Position numbers and translations under genes: made by a program. A DNA stretch of 20,773 nucleotides from NCBI GenBank assembly GCA_002372135.1, contig DFIN01000027.1:18497-39269 (forward strand). The letters run 5' to 3'. Shown here piece by piece: positions 15,174 through 20,773 of the stretch (position 1 is the stretch's first letter; every line of letters starts with the position of its first letter). The notes under the pieces were generated by a model. It did not search any database. It worked only from the letters and a program-made list of their open reading frames with translations, and was not told the DNA's origin. This DNA comes from Bacteroidales bacterium UBA3696 (lineage in GTDB: Bacteria > Bacteroidota > Bacteroidia > Bacteroidales > Paludibacteraceae).

Positions 15174-15911
15174 TTAAAAACTTTTCTGTACACCGAATTT
15201 CAAACCATATAATCCGGGCGTGAACTGATTGGATAGGAGGTTGCTCAGTTTGCCGGAGAAGATGATCACGTCGTTGCTAAATTCGTTGTGTCCGGCGTAG
15301 CAGTAGGTGGTACCGCTGTACCCTAAACTGAGGATGGAGAAGAAAATCTGGAATGTACTCTTGCGGTTGAACTGATACGTAATCACCGGCGATACCTGTG
15401 CTCCGTAGGTGATGGTATGCCGTAACCCATCAAAGTCGGTGCCCTTTGTCGTTCCTTCTGCCACGCGAGGAAAATCCATTCCCGTATAGAGGTGCGCTTC
15501 CAACCATATTCCTACTTTGCCGTCAAAGAGGGTTTTCATCCGATAGCGCGCATACGGTGCCACTTCCCACGAACCTACGTGAATGCGCAAATCGGTATAA
15601 TAAGAGGTATCAAGCACCGATACGAGATACGAACTTTTGTAATTGGCATACGTGCCGCCGAAACGCATACCCAAATACATGTTCTCCTTCAGTTTCCAAC
15701 CCAATTCAGGAGTCAGTGCAATCGACCAACCATTTTCTCTGCTATCTTTTTTAGAATCTTGGTGGTAATAGATGTCAAAATTGTAGCCGTAATAAAGTTT
15801 CTGCTTCCATATAGGTATATCGGCCACCCCTTCACCGATATGATCACTCTGCGCCATCAATGAGGTGACGGAGAAAACGGCTACAATCAACAGTCCGTAA
15901 AATCTTTTCAT
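15174..15911 (-). CDS. Probable outer-membrane beta-barrel protein of unknown function
   Basis: I place the start at the ATG at 15911, giving 245 residues. This gives a clean signal peptide, MKRFYGLLIVAVFSVTSLMA, with cleavage before Gln; an upstream ATG at 15938 would add nine hydrophilic residues and spoil it. The mature part is rich in alternating aromatic and polar residues (YYGYNFDIYYH, LGMRFGGTYANY, WEVAPYARYR, YGLKFGVQKSF) and ends in Phe, the usual C-terminal signal of outer-membrane barrels. The strand count suggests a small barrel of about ten strands. I do not recognise a named family. It leads the envelope operon, 39 bases before the efflux adaptor gene. Confidence 0.75.
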   Translation of the reverse strand: MKRFYGLLIVAVFSVTSLMAQSDHIGEGVADIPIWKQKLYYGYNFDIYYHQDSKKDSRENGWSIALTPELGWKLKENMYLGMRFGGTYANYKSSYLVSVLDTSYYTDLRIHVGSWEVAPYARYRMKTLFDGKVGIWLEAHLYTGMDFPRVAEGTTKGTDFDGLRHTITYGAQVSPVITYQFNRKSTFQIFFSILSLGYSGTTYCYAGHNEFSNDVIIFSGKLSNLLSNQFTPGLYGLKFGVQKSF

Positions 15912-15974
15912 AAATGGTATATTAGAATGGTTAAACAAGTTTCAAGGAAAATATGCGTTATGTGAAAAAACGCG

Positions 15975-15982
15975 CAAAGGTA
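15975..15982 (-). promoter_or_regulatory. Candidate -7 element (TACCTTTG) for the envelope operon
   Basis: On the minus strand TACCTTTG matches TAnnTTTG exactly, 63 bases before the start at 15911. No clear TTTG stands at the expected -33 position, so the promoter may be weak or activator-dependent. It is the only good -7 match I saw upstream of the four-gene operon. Confidence 0.5.
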
Positions 15983-16043
15983 TTGATTTTTCCGAATTTA
16001 GTGGTAAAAAAGTATCAAATCCTTTCATATATCAGAAAATAGC

Positions 16044-16474
16044 AGCACTTTTGTGCTCGCATGGGCAAATGAGACTTGGAGCGGAACGCTACATGGGTTG
16101 GTTAAAGGCAAAACACTGATAGAGCAGACCTAATATGCGTGGTCCAAGCAGGACAGATCTCTGGAACCGACTATTATTTCATATCAATCGGGATATACTT
16201 CATCGTCCGGACTGTTTTGACTATGATGATACAGTATTTGCTACCGATACGTGCAAGCAAGCGAATGCTTTTCCGACTATGATACCCAACTGGGATCATA
16301 CACCAAGAAGCGGAATCAAAGGTTCTGTGATGACGGGTGTTTCTCCTAACAAATTTCAGAAAACGGTGAAGAAAATGGTTGATGTGGAATGAATGGGGAG
16401 AAGGCAACTATGTGGAGCCGGACTTGAAATATGGTCATGGATGGTTGGATGCACTCAGAAACGAATTATTCTAA
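16044..16474 (+). pseudogene. WbsX-type glycosyltransferase remnant with multiple deletions and frameshifts
   Basis: Three conserved blocks of a WbsX (PF14307-like) surface-polysaccharide glycosyltransferase survive in order but in three different frames. Block 1 (16044-16133) has FVLAWANETWSG and TLIEQT before a stop. Block 2 (about 16135-16392) has MIPNWDHTPRSGIKGSVMTG. Block 3 (16385-16474) has WNEWGEGNYVEPDLKYGHGW and ends at a normal stop. The intact family is roughly 350-370 residues; only about 140 remain, with large losses before block 1, between blocks 1 and 2, and a smaller one between blocks 2 and 3. No functional product is expected. Its presence shows that a capsule or O-antigen type cluster once lay here. 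Confidence 0.8.
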
Positions 16475-16484
16475 ATCCGACTCC

Positions 16485-16688
16485 ATGTTAGTCTCGTTTA
16501 TCATCCCATCCTACAACTCCGCGCACACGGTGAATCGTTGCTTGGATAGCATCTATGCGCTGCCGCTCAAGCAGGAAGAGTTTGAGGTCATCTTTATTGA
16601 CGATTGCAGTACGGATAATACGTGCGAGATAGTAGAAAGTAGAAAGGCAAAAGTCGAAAGCAATTATACAAAGGATATATGGAAATGA
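16485..16688 (+). pseudogene. Family-2 glycosyltransferase, truncated to its N-terminus
   Basis: The 67-residue frame begins VSFIIPSYNSAHTVNRCLDS and continues to VIFIDDCSTDNTCEIVE, the nucleotide-sugar-binding start of a GT-A family-2 glycosyltransferase; DDCSTDNT is the usual D-D-x-S-x-D-x-T motif. Normal proteins have 250-330 residues. Homology stops at about base 16632, exactly where a heptanucleotide repeat begins, and the frame then runs out in a short unrelated tail ending in KDIWK. It starts 10 bases after the WbsX remnant. The catalytic Asp of the DXD motif and acceptor domain are lost, so it should be inactive. Confidence 0.82.
16632..16659 (+). repeat. Heptanucleotide repeat, copy D (4 units) at the glycosyltransferase breakpoint
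   Basis: Four contiguous 7-base units (GTAGAAA twice, then GGCAAAA and GTCGAAA) lie on the plus strand, the sense strand of the truncated gene. They encode VESRKAKVES. The 15-base end CAAAAGTCGAAAGCA (16648-16662) is identical to that of copies B and C. Confidence 0.85.
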
Positions 16689-16852
16689 AAAACGATAAAC
16701 CAATGTTAAGATATTCAAAACGATTGTTGGGCGATATCCGTTTTTGGTTCACGGAAATCAGGCTTCGCCGCAAAGAAAATGCTGAGTTGGAACGTATTGA
16801 AGATATAGGAAATCGGGAAGGTAACGAACAAGCAAATATCAAAGCGAGCTAG
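16685..16852 (+). CDS. Small charged ORF, unrecognised; frame continues past an in-frame TAG to 16927
   Basis: A 55-residue frame starting MKNDKPMLRYSKRLLGDIRF is rich in Arg, Lys and Glu and has no clear signal or membrane segment. After its TAG (16850-16852) the same frame stays open for 24 more codons, through AYYQTIMHNRAERKRLHDEQ, ending at TAA 16925-16927. The continued composition suggests an about 80-residue gene interrupted by a nonsense mutation, or simply a remnant of the decaying polysaccharide locus. I recognise no family. A hairpin follows directly. Confidence 0.35.
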   Translation: MKNDKPMLRYSKRLLGDIRFWFTEIRLRRKENAELERIEDIGNREGNEQANIKAS

Positions 16853-16922
16853 GCTTATTACCAAACGATAATGCATAATCGTGCCGAGCGTAAACGATTG
16901 CACGATGAGCAGCGTCATACAA

Positions 16923-16960
16923 AATAAGCCGCCAATGTCTTCAAGACATGACGGCTTATT
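16923..16960 (-). terminator. Hairpin terminator between convergent genes
   Basis: A 9-bp outer stem (16923-16931 with 16952-16960) and a 6-bp inner stem (16935-16940 with 16944-16949) form a long hairpin with a TCA loop and a small internal bulge. Read on the minus strand it is followed by TTATTTTGT, suiting termination of the HdeD-like gene that ends at 16982. It may also serve the plus-strand remnant. Confidence 0.65.
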
Positions 16961-16981
16961 GGATACACAGTAAAAATAGTT

Positions 16982-17581
16982 TTACTTTATTTCCTCTACA
17001 TCTTCAATGTCAAGGACTTGTTTCAAGCGGTCAGAGAGTTTGGTAAGTCTCCTTTCGACCTTATTGTAGGCAGCCACTTTAATCCAGTTGCCAACACCAT
17101 CGAGGATGATAGCAATGCCCACAATCCACGCAATCGTTTGGGCAGAAGCAGAAGGATTGTAGAAGAACCCGTAGAAGCCGGCGCACATTACGAGCAGACC
17201 GAAGAGGCAAAGTACCCACCATTTGCCAAATCCGAGACGCTTGTAGTTGAACGAGTCAAGCATAAGGCTCAGACCTTCGTAGAGTACCCAGAATGCAAAC
17301 ACAAAGGGCAAGGCAATGGCTAACGGAGCAGGATTGATAATCAGCAGGATGCCGAGGAACACTTGCAGCAGAGCCGTGAGAAAAGTCAAACCGCTAAAGG
17401 GATTGATACGACGCAGAGCAGCCCAAGTTCCGAACGTACCGCAACCGGCAACGATGAGGGTTAGCCCCAATGCCCATGCTAAAGAAACGAGGGTGTCGCC
17501 CGGATACATAATGCAGAGCACACCCAGTACCACCAGCGCACAACCGCCGAGACATAACCAAATTTTAGTACTTGTTTTCAT
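16982..17581 (-). CDS. HdeD family (DUF308) inner-membrane protein
   Basis: The 199-residue protein has six hydrophobic segments arranged in pairs, the pattern of HdeD/DUF308 proteins, named after an E. coli acid-resistance membrane protein. Typical stretches are GVLCIMYPGDTLVSLAWALG and GILLIINPAPLAIALPFVFA, with Gly/Pro-containing turns between helices. A charged C-terminal tail follows (KVERRLTKLSDRLKQVLD). I start it at MKTSTKIW (17581). An ATG further upstream at 17716 would run through the tRNA-Leu gene and is not credible. The molecular function of the family is unclear. It lies between a tRNA gene and a hairpin terminator. Confidence 0.85.
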   Translation of the reverse strand: MKTSTKIWLCLGGCALVVLGVLCIMYPGDTLVSLAWALGLTLIVAGCGTFGTWAALRRINPFSGLTFLTALLQVFLGILLIINPAPLAIALPFVFAFWVLYEGLSLMLDSFNYKRLGFGKWWVLCLFGLLVMCAGFYGFFYNPSASAQTIAWIVGIAIILDGVGNWIKVAAYNKVERRLTKLSDRLKQVLDIEDVEEIK

Positions 17582-17640
17582 GATGAGTTGTTTTATAAGA
17601 GTTATTGTGATGTAAAAATCTATGTGTATGGAATATAAAC

Positions 17641-17668
17641 AAGGGATGCAACTTATGCTGCATCCCTT
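17641..17668 (-). terminator. Hairpin downstream of tRNA-Leu
   Basis: A 10-bp perfect stem (AAGGGATGCA at 17641-17650 with TGCATCCCTT at 17659-17668) has an 8-base loop. On the minus strand it starts 6 bases after the tRNA 3' end and is followed by TTGTTTAT, a weak T-rich tail. It probably ends the tRNA transcript before the HdeD-like gene. Confidence 0.6.
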
Positions 17669-17673
17669 TGGTG

Positions 17674-17759
17674 TACCGCGGGCGGGACTTGAACCCGCAC
17701 AGCCATCACTGGCCAAAGGATTTTAAGTCCTTCGTGTCTACCGATTCCACCACCGCGGC
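17674..17759 (-). tRNA. tRNA-Leu (anticodon TAA)
   Basis: On the minus strand an 86-base class II tRNA is visible. The acceptor GCCGCGG pairs with CCGCGGT (first pair G-U), with discriminator A. The anticodon stem AAGGA/TCCTT encloses the loop CTTAAAA, giving anticodon TAA. A long variable arm follows, then a T arm with GGTTCAAGTCC. The 3' CCA is not encoded. The long variable arm and A73 fit leucine. Confidence 0.95.
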
Positions 17760-17771
17760 AAAAGACGGGCG

Positions 17772-17801
17772 CAAAAGTACTGCAAAAAAACAAAATACAA
17801 A
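17772..17801 (-). promoter_or_regulatory. Promoter for tRNA-Leu
   Basis: On the minus strand TACTTTTG (17779-17772) is an exact -7 element. TTTG at 17801-17798 lies 18 bases upstream as the -33 element. Transcription would begin a few bases before the mature tRNA 5' end at 17759. Confidence 0.65.
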
Positions 17802-17805
17802 ACAG

Positions 17806-17846
17806 AAAACAGAAAAATGGCGGCATAAGCGCCATTTTTCTGTTTT
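17806..17846 (-). terminator. Strong hairpin terminator after nrdG
   Basis: A 17-bp perfect stem (17806-17822 with 17830-17846) with a 7-base loop has GGCG/CGCC at its top and A/T tracts at its base, giving T-runs in both directions. It lies 9 bases past the nrdG stop at 17856 and ends the nrdDG transcript. It partly overlaps the upstream edge of the tRNA-Leu promoter region. Confidence 0.85.
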
Positions 17847-17855
17847 TTTCCCATT

Positions 17856-18353
17856 TTATTTCCAGAAAGAGGATGTGATATCTTCCCAAGTATGTTCCTC
17901 CAAGGGGGTGTCTTGCGGGGCTTCGGCGGAACGGAATGTGTGGCGTATGCGATAGAGGCGTTGGTTGGTGGTAGGCTGCTTGAGTGCCCCTAATTCCTCT
18001 TTATAGGAGCCTATTTTGAGGAAGTCCACGTTTCGTATTTCCACCTCGTCGGCTTTCTTGTCTTTGCCTGAGTACCATGCCGCTTTTTTGCCCAATGTGC
18101 GTATGCGCCACAGCCAATAGTTCACCTCTTTTGGGAAAGCGTCGCCCCCCATAATACAGATGCATGTAATACCTGCTCCGTATCGTTCGAGCAGTCCGAA
18201 TAGGAGATCTTCGGTGAGCGTTTCGCCGATGTCTTCCGACAAGTGCGGGCTATGGCATTTAGGGCAGTGACACGGGCATTGACTGATGTTCAATGCCAGT
18301 GTCACTTCATTGGGTATTTCCTGAAAGACAATATCGTAGGATGCTACTTTCAT
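17856..18353 (-). CDS. nrdG: Anaerobic ribonucleotide reductase activating protein NrdG (radical SAM)
   Basis: I start this at the ATG at 18353, giving 165 residues, 17 bases after the nrdD stop; the longer upstream frame overlaps nrdD. NrdG uses a 4Fe-4S cluster and S-adenosylmethionine to make the glycyl radical on NrdD under anoxic conditions. The cluster motif C-x3-C-x2-C is C26, C30 and C33 in SQCPCHCPKCHSPHL, with an extra Cys28 inside it. ICIMGGDAFPKEVNYWL corresponds to the GGD/GGE SAM-binding stretch, and the end (FLKIGSYKEELG) matches the family end (G-x-Y...LG), followed by about 45 further residues. Gene order nrdD-nrdG is standard. Confidence 0.93.
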   Translation of the reverse strand: MKVASYDIVFQEIPNEVTLALNISQCPCHCPKCHSPHLSEDIGETLTEDLLFGLLERYGAGITCICIMGGDAFPKEVNYWLWRIRTLGKKAAWYSGKDKKADEVEIRNVDFLKIGSYKEELGALKQPTTNQRLYRIRHTFRSAEAPQDTPLEEHTWEDITSSFWK

Positions 18354-18370
18354 ATTCCGGTAGTGTCCGA

Positions 18371-20476
18371 TTATTCTTCTGCTTGCGGTGCCGCGCTTGA
18401 ATTGGCGTAGTAGCGTTTGGCTGCTTCCGCTTGTCGTGCGGCGGAGAAGTTGCTCACGCGCTTCATATAGCCGATAATGCGGGTAAGGTAATCTACATGT
18501 TCGCTGCCGCATTTCGGACATTTTTTGAGATATCGTTTGTCAATATGTCCGCAGTCGTTGCAGATGGTGTTGGGGATATTGAACGTAAAGTAGTTGCACC
18601 CTTCCACGGCAGCCACGTGGAGTAGTTGGCGGTATTGGTCTTTGCTCAAGTGTTCTTCCAAATTGCAGTGTAGGGCAGAGCCGCCGGTGAGGTGCTCTAT
18701 GTATTTGCGTCCGTGTAAGCGGAATTTATCCAAGACGGTATAAGATGGGTCTTCTACCACGTAAAAATAGCTGTTATAGCAATCGCGAGGCACTACGTAG
18801 CCGTCTTCTTTATCCCATTTAGCGTGCTTGACACCTACATTTTCTGCGGGAATCATTTCGCAGTTGAACATCAAGTCTTTGGTGCGGTATTTTTTGTTGA
18901 GTTTTTCGATGGTACCGAGTATGGTCTGAACGAAATTGAGGTAGTTGTCGTTGTCGGTGATTTGCAGTCCGAGGAACTCGGCGGCTTCCACCATACCGTT
19001 CACACCAATGGTGAGGTATTGACGTGCTATGTTGATATAGCCGGCATCGAAGAGCGGCAGCAGTCCACGACGTTGGAACTCCATCAGGTTCTCGTTGTAT
19101 GCCATTTGAACTTTGTGCATCAAATCCACAACTTCTTCCACGTATGTTTGGTAAGGAATATTGTTTCTCACGGCGTATTGTACGCAGCGGTTGAGGTTGA
19201 TGGTCAGCACGGATTTGGAGCCTGTGCTCACACCTCCTGCACCGAGTGTGTAACTAAATCCGTTGTCCTGTATTTCGTTACGCAAACGGCAGCAACTGGC
19301 CAATGAGTCGGCATTGTCGCTTATGTAGGTAAAGAAGGAGTGTCCCTCAGCGTACATCTCAGCCGTAAAGTCGCCGTATTCTTTGTCCTTACATTCGCCG
19401 TTTTCGGAGAGCAGTGCCATTGTCTCTACGGGGAAGGTGAGAACCGTGCGGAGGCGTTCGGCGTTAAACCATTTCATAAAGCGTTTTTGCAGCCAGTTGA
19501 GACCATCCCAGTCAGGTTTGGAACCATCGGGGAAGAAGAAATTGCCGAAGATGGATTGGAAATAGTATTTGTCGTAGTAGGAGATGTTCCAGAATACAGA
19601 TTGGTAGTTGCGTGCGCCGGTGGGCTGGTTAATGGAATAGACAACCTGTTGGAAGTAGTCGGTAATCACCTTGTCGAGGGTGCGATGTTTGAGACTCAGA
19701 TCCACTACTTTTTCGGGGTCTTTCCAATAGTCTTTCCCGTATTCTAATCCTATAAAGTAGTTCATATACATAAGGAATTCGGGTGTTGCGCATGCGCCAG
19801 AGAGCATACTAGACACCATGAATACCATATTGATGAACCCGCCGCAGAACGATTTGAGGTTGGTAGGCTGGGTGGCATTGCCACCGATGGACTTGGTACC
19901 TCCTATCAGCCACGGATACATCGTGATGGAAGCGCAGTAGTTGGCAATTGAGGTCTCGTCGTTCTTGTAGATGAAATGTTGGTTGAGCAGGGAAATGTAT
20001 TTATCTGCCAATTCTTTTCCGAACATTTGTTTGATTCGGTCGGTGAGCAATCTGCGGTTAAGCCGTATGAAGTTGGACTTGGGGAGTTCGCCGATAAGGG
20101 TGGCAATGTTTTTGTGCTCTACGTTGGCGTTGGCATCGTATTTAGAGCCTTCGGCGGCGTTCTTGGCATCGCAGTAATTGCTAAGGAAGTTGAGTTTGGC
20201 TTGTGTTTCTCGGTCTTCTTGGTGACGTGAGCGGTAGAGGATGTAGGCTTTGGCTACTTGGTAGTACCCTTCGGACATGAGGGCTACCTCTACTTGGTTT
20301 TGGATTTCTTCCACGCTTATACCTCCTTGAATGCGCAGATGGCTGAGGATGGCTGCGAGGGTCTCTTCTGTGGCGAATGCGCCTACTGCAAGGAATGATT
20401 TGGCGACTGCATTTTTGATTTTGTCAATGGAGAAAATCTCTTGCTTGCCGTCACGCTTAATGATATACGTTTCCAT
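18371..20476 (-). CDS. nrdD: Anaerobic ribonucleoside-triphosphate reductase NrdD
   Basis: This class III ribonucleotide reductase (701 residues, normal length) reduces ribonucleoside triphosphates to deoxynucleotides without oxygen. An ATP-cone regulatory domain lies at the N-terminus (about 3-95, IIKRDGKQEIFSIDKIKNAV). The catalytic ten-stranded barrel follows, with SCCRLRNEI (C395/C396) as a candidate active-site Cys region. The C-terminus has the zinc ribbon C639-x2-C642 and C653-x2-C656, then the glycyl-radical motif RIIGY with Gly669. The activating enzyme NrdG is encoded next. A well-formed promoter precedes the ATG at 20476. An enzyme of this kind fits an anaerobe or facultative anaerobe. 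The identification is firm. Confidence 0.97.
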   Translation of the reverse strand: METYIIKRDGKQEIFSIDKIKNAVAKSFLAVGAFATEETLAAILSHLRIQGGISVEEIQNQVEVALMSEGYYQVAKAYILYRSRHQEDRETQAKLNFLSNYCDAKNAAEGSKYDANANVEHKNIATLIGELPKSNFIRLNRRLLTDRIKQMFGKELADKYISLLNQHFIYKNDETSIANYCASITMYPWLIGGTKSIGGNATQPTNLKSFCGGFINMVFMVSSMLSGACATPEFLMYMNYFIGLEYGKDYWKDPEKVVDLSLKHRTLDKVITDYFQQVVYSINQPTGARNYQSVFWNISYYDKYYFQSIFGNFFFPDGSKPDWDGLNWLQKRFMKWFNAERLRTVLTFPVETMALLSENGECKDKEYGDFTAEMYAEGHSFFTYISDNADSLASCCRLRNEIQDNGFSYTLGAGGVSTGSKSVLTINLNRCVQYAVRNNIPYQTYVEEVVDLMHKVQMAYNENLMEFQRRGLLPLFDAGYINIARQYLTIGVNGMVEAAEFLGLQITDNDNYLNFVQTILGTIEKLNKKYRTKDLMFNCEMIPAENVGVKHAKWDKEDGYVVPRDCYNSYFYVVEDPSYTVLDKFRLHGRKYIEHLTGGSALHCNLEEHLSKDQYRQLLHVAAVEGCNYFTFNIPNTICNDCGHIDKRYLKKCPKCGSEHVDYLTRIIGYMKRVSNFSAARQAEAAKRYYANSSAAPQAEE

Positions 20477-20518
20477 AAGAATGAATAAGGGTTAGAAATA
20501 GTTGGGAAAAACGGATTG

Positions 20519-20549
20519 CAAAAGTAGGGCATTATCGTATGCTCGCAAA
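20519..20549 (-). promoter_or_regulatory. Promoter for nrdDG
   Basis: On the minus strand TTTG (20549-20546), a 19-base spacer, and TACTTTTG (20526-20519) match the Bacteroidota promoter consensus exactly. The leader before the nrdD ATG would be about 35 bases. Confidence 0.75.
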
Positions 20550-20565
20550 AAAATGAGCAGAAAAG

Positions 20566-20574
20566 TTATCTACA
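20566..20574 (+). promoter_or_regulatory. DnaA-box-like nonamer upstream of nrdD
   Basis: TTATCTACA differs from the DnaA box TTATCCACA at one base and lies about 17 bases upstream of the nrdD -33 element. DnaA is known to regulate the aerobic nrdAB genes in E. coli, so a role here is plausible, but a single near-match can arise by chance. Confidence 0.2.
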
Positions 20575-20665
20575 ATCCGTTTGGAAGGAAATGAGAAAAG
20601 TGGCATAAATAGTAGGATTAAAGAAGATTGAAAAATGTTTGAAAGTTTTGTAAAAATATAGTAAT

Positions 20666-20678
20666 CAGTATGATACTG
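20666..20678. promoter_or_regulatory. Perfect 13-base palindrome upstream of nrdD, possible operator
   Basis: CAGTATgATACTG is a perfect inverted repeat of two 6-base half sites around one central base, in an otherwise AT-rich non-coding stretch (20550-20703) between the nrdD promoter and the tRNA-Ser terminator. It does not match the FNR or NrdR consensus that I know. Confidence 0.25.
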
Positions 20679-20703
20679 TGGAATGTGAATAGGGTGGTAT
20701 AGG

Positions 20704-20741
20704 TAAGAAAAAATGCTGCAAGGTTAGTCTTGCAGCATTTT
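20704..20741 (-). terminator. Strong terminator after tRNA-Ser
   Basis: A 13-bp perfect stem (20710-20722 with 20729-20741) has a 6-base loop. On the minus strand a TTTTTTCTT run follows it. It begins at the last bases of the encoded CCA of the tRNA and so ends the tRNA transcript. Confidence 0.85.
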
Positions 20742-20773
20742 GGCGGAGAAAGGGGGATTCGAACCCCCGGTAC
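20741..20773 (-). tRNA. tRNA-Ser (probable), 3' portion; 5' part outside window
   Basis: On the minus strand the last 33 bases of a tRNA are present: the end of a variable arm, a T arm (GGGGG/CCCCC around TTCGAAT), the 3' acceptor strand TTTCTCC, discriminator G and an encoded CCA. G73 with this acceptor strand fits serine, but the anticodon is not in the window. Confidence 0.8.

Noticed and set aside
15174..15938. Outer-membrane barrel gene starting at 15938
   Set aside because: It puts nine polar residues before the signal peptide. The ATG at 15911 begins a standard signal peptide directly.
9459..16662. CRISPR array as explanation of the heptanucleotide repeats
   Set aside because: The units are 7 bases, directly contiguous, without spacers, and located inside or between coding genes.
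16982..17716. Longer version of the HdeD-like gene starting at 17716
   Set aside because: Its first 45 codons run through the tRNA-Leu gene and its terminator hairpin; the ATG at 17581 gives a normal HdeD start.
17856..18521. Longer NrdG starting at 18521
   Set aside because: The extra 56 codons overlap the end of nrdD and look like out-of-frame nrdD sequence; the ATG at 18353 gives the family's usual start and a 17-base spacer.

Overview
The window looks like chromosomal DNA from a member of the Bacteroidales (Bacteroidota). The evidence is several promoters of the Bacteroidota type (TTTG, about 19-20 bases, TAnnTTTG), near absence of Shine-Dalgarno sites, a lipoprotein-type TolC protein, a TamL-like Omp85 barrel, WbsX-type glycosyltransferase remnants and an anaerobic ribonucleotide reductase.

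Layout, left to right. (1) Bases 2-1475, plus strand: the 3' end of an M13 metallopeptidase gene and an MCE/MlaD-type lipid-transport protein, closed by a hairpin terminator. (2) Bases 1776-4646, plus strand: dnaA with a good promoter, overlapping an acyl-ACP thioesterase gene, then a CDP-alcohol phosphatidyltransferase; replication initiation and membrane-lipid genes appear to share one transcript. (3) Bases 15911-4675, minus strand: a tight four-gene envelope operon (outer-membrane barrel protein, RND periplasmic adaptor lipoprotein, a 1512-residue RND pump fused to a TolC-type factor, a 1593-residue TamB fused to an Omp85 barrel). (4) Bases 16044-16927, plus strand: a decayed surface-polysaccharide locus with a shattered WbsX gene, a truncated family-2 glycosyltransferase and a small unrecognised ORF. 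(5) Bases 20526-16923, minus strand: nrdD-nrdG, tRNA-Leu(TAA) and an HdeD/DUF308 membrane protein, each with recognisable terminators. The 3' part of a tRNA-Ser enters at the right edge.

The most interesting part is the envelope operon. Two neighbouring genes each fuse an inner-membrane machine to its outer-membrane partner: AcrB-type pump plus TolC-type factor, and TamB plus TamL/TamA-like barrel. The second fusion lacks any visible POTRA domain, so a single chain could span from inner to outer membrane. The first fusion joins its halves through a heptanucleotide tandem repeat (sense strand GTCRAAA) that has no stop codon in any sense frame. The same repeat lies in a cytoplasmic loop of the pump, between the two fusion genes, and exactly where the truncated glycosyltransferase loses homology. 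Three copies share an identical 15-base end. It looks like a dispersed, translatable repeat associated with gene fusion and truncation.
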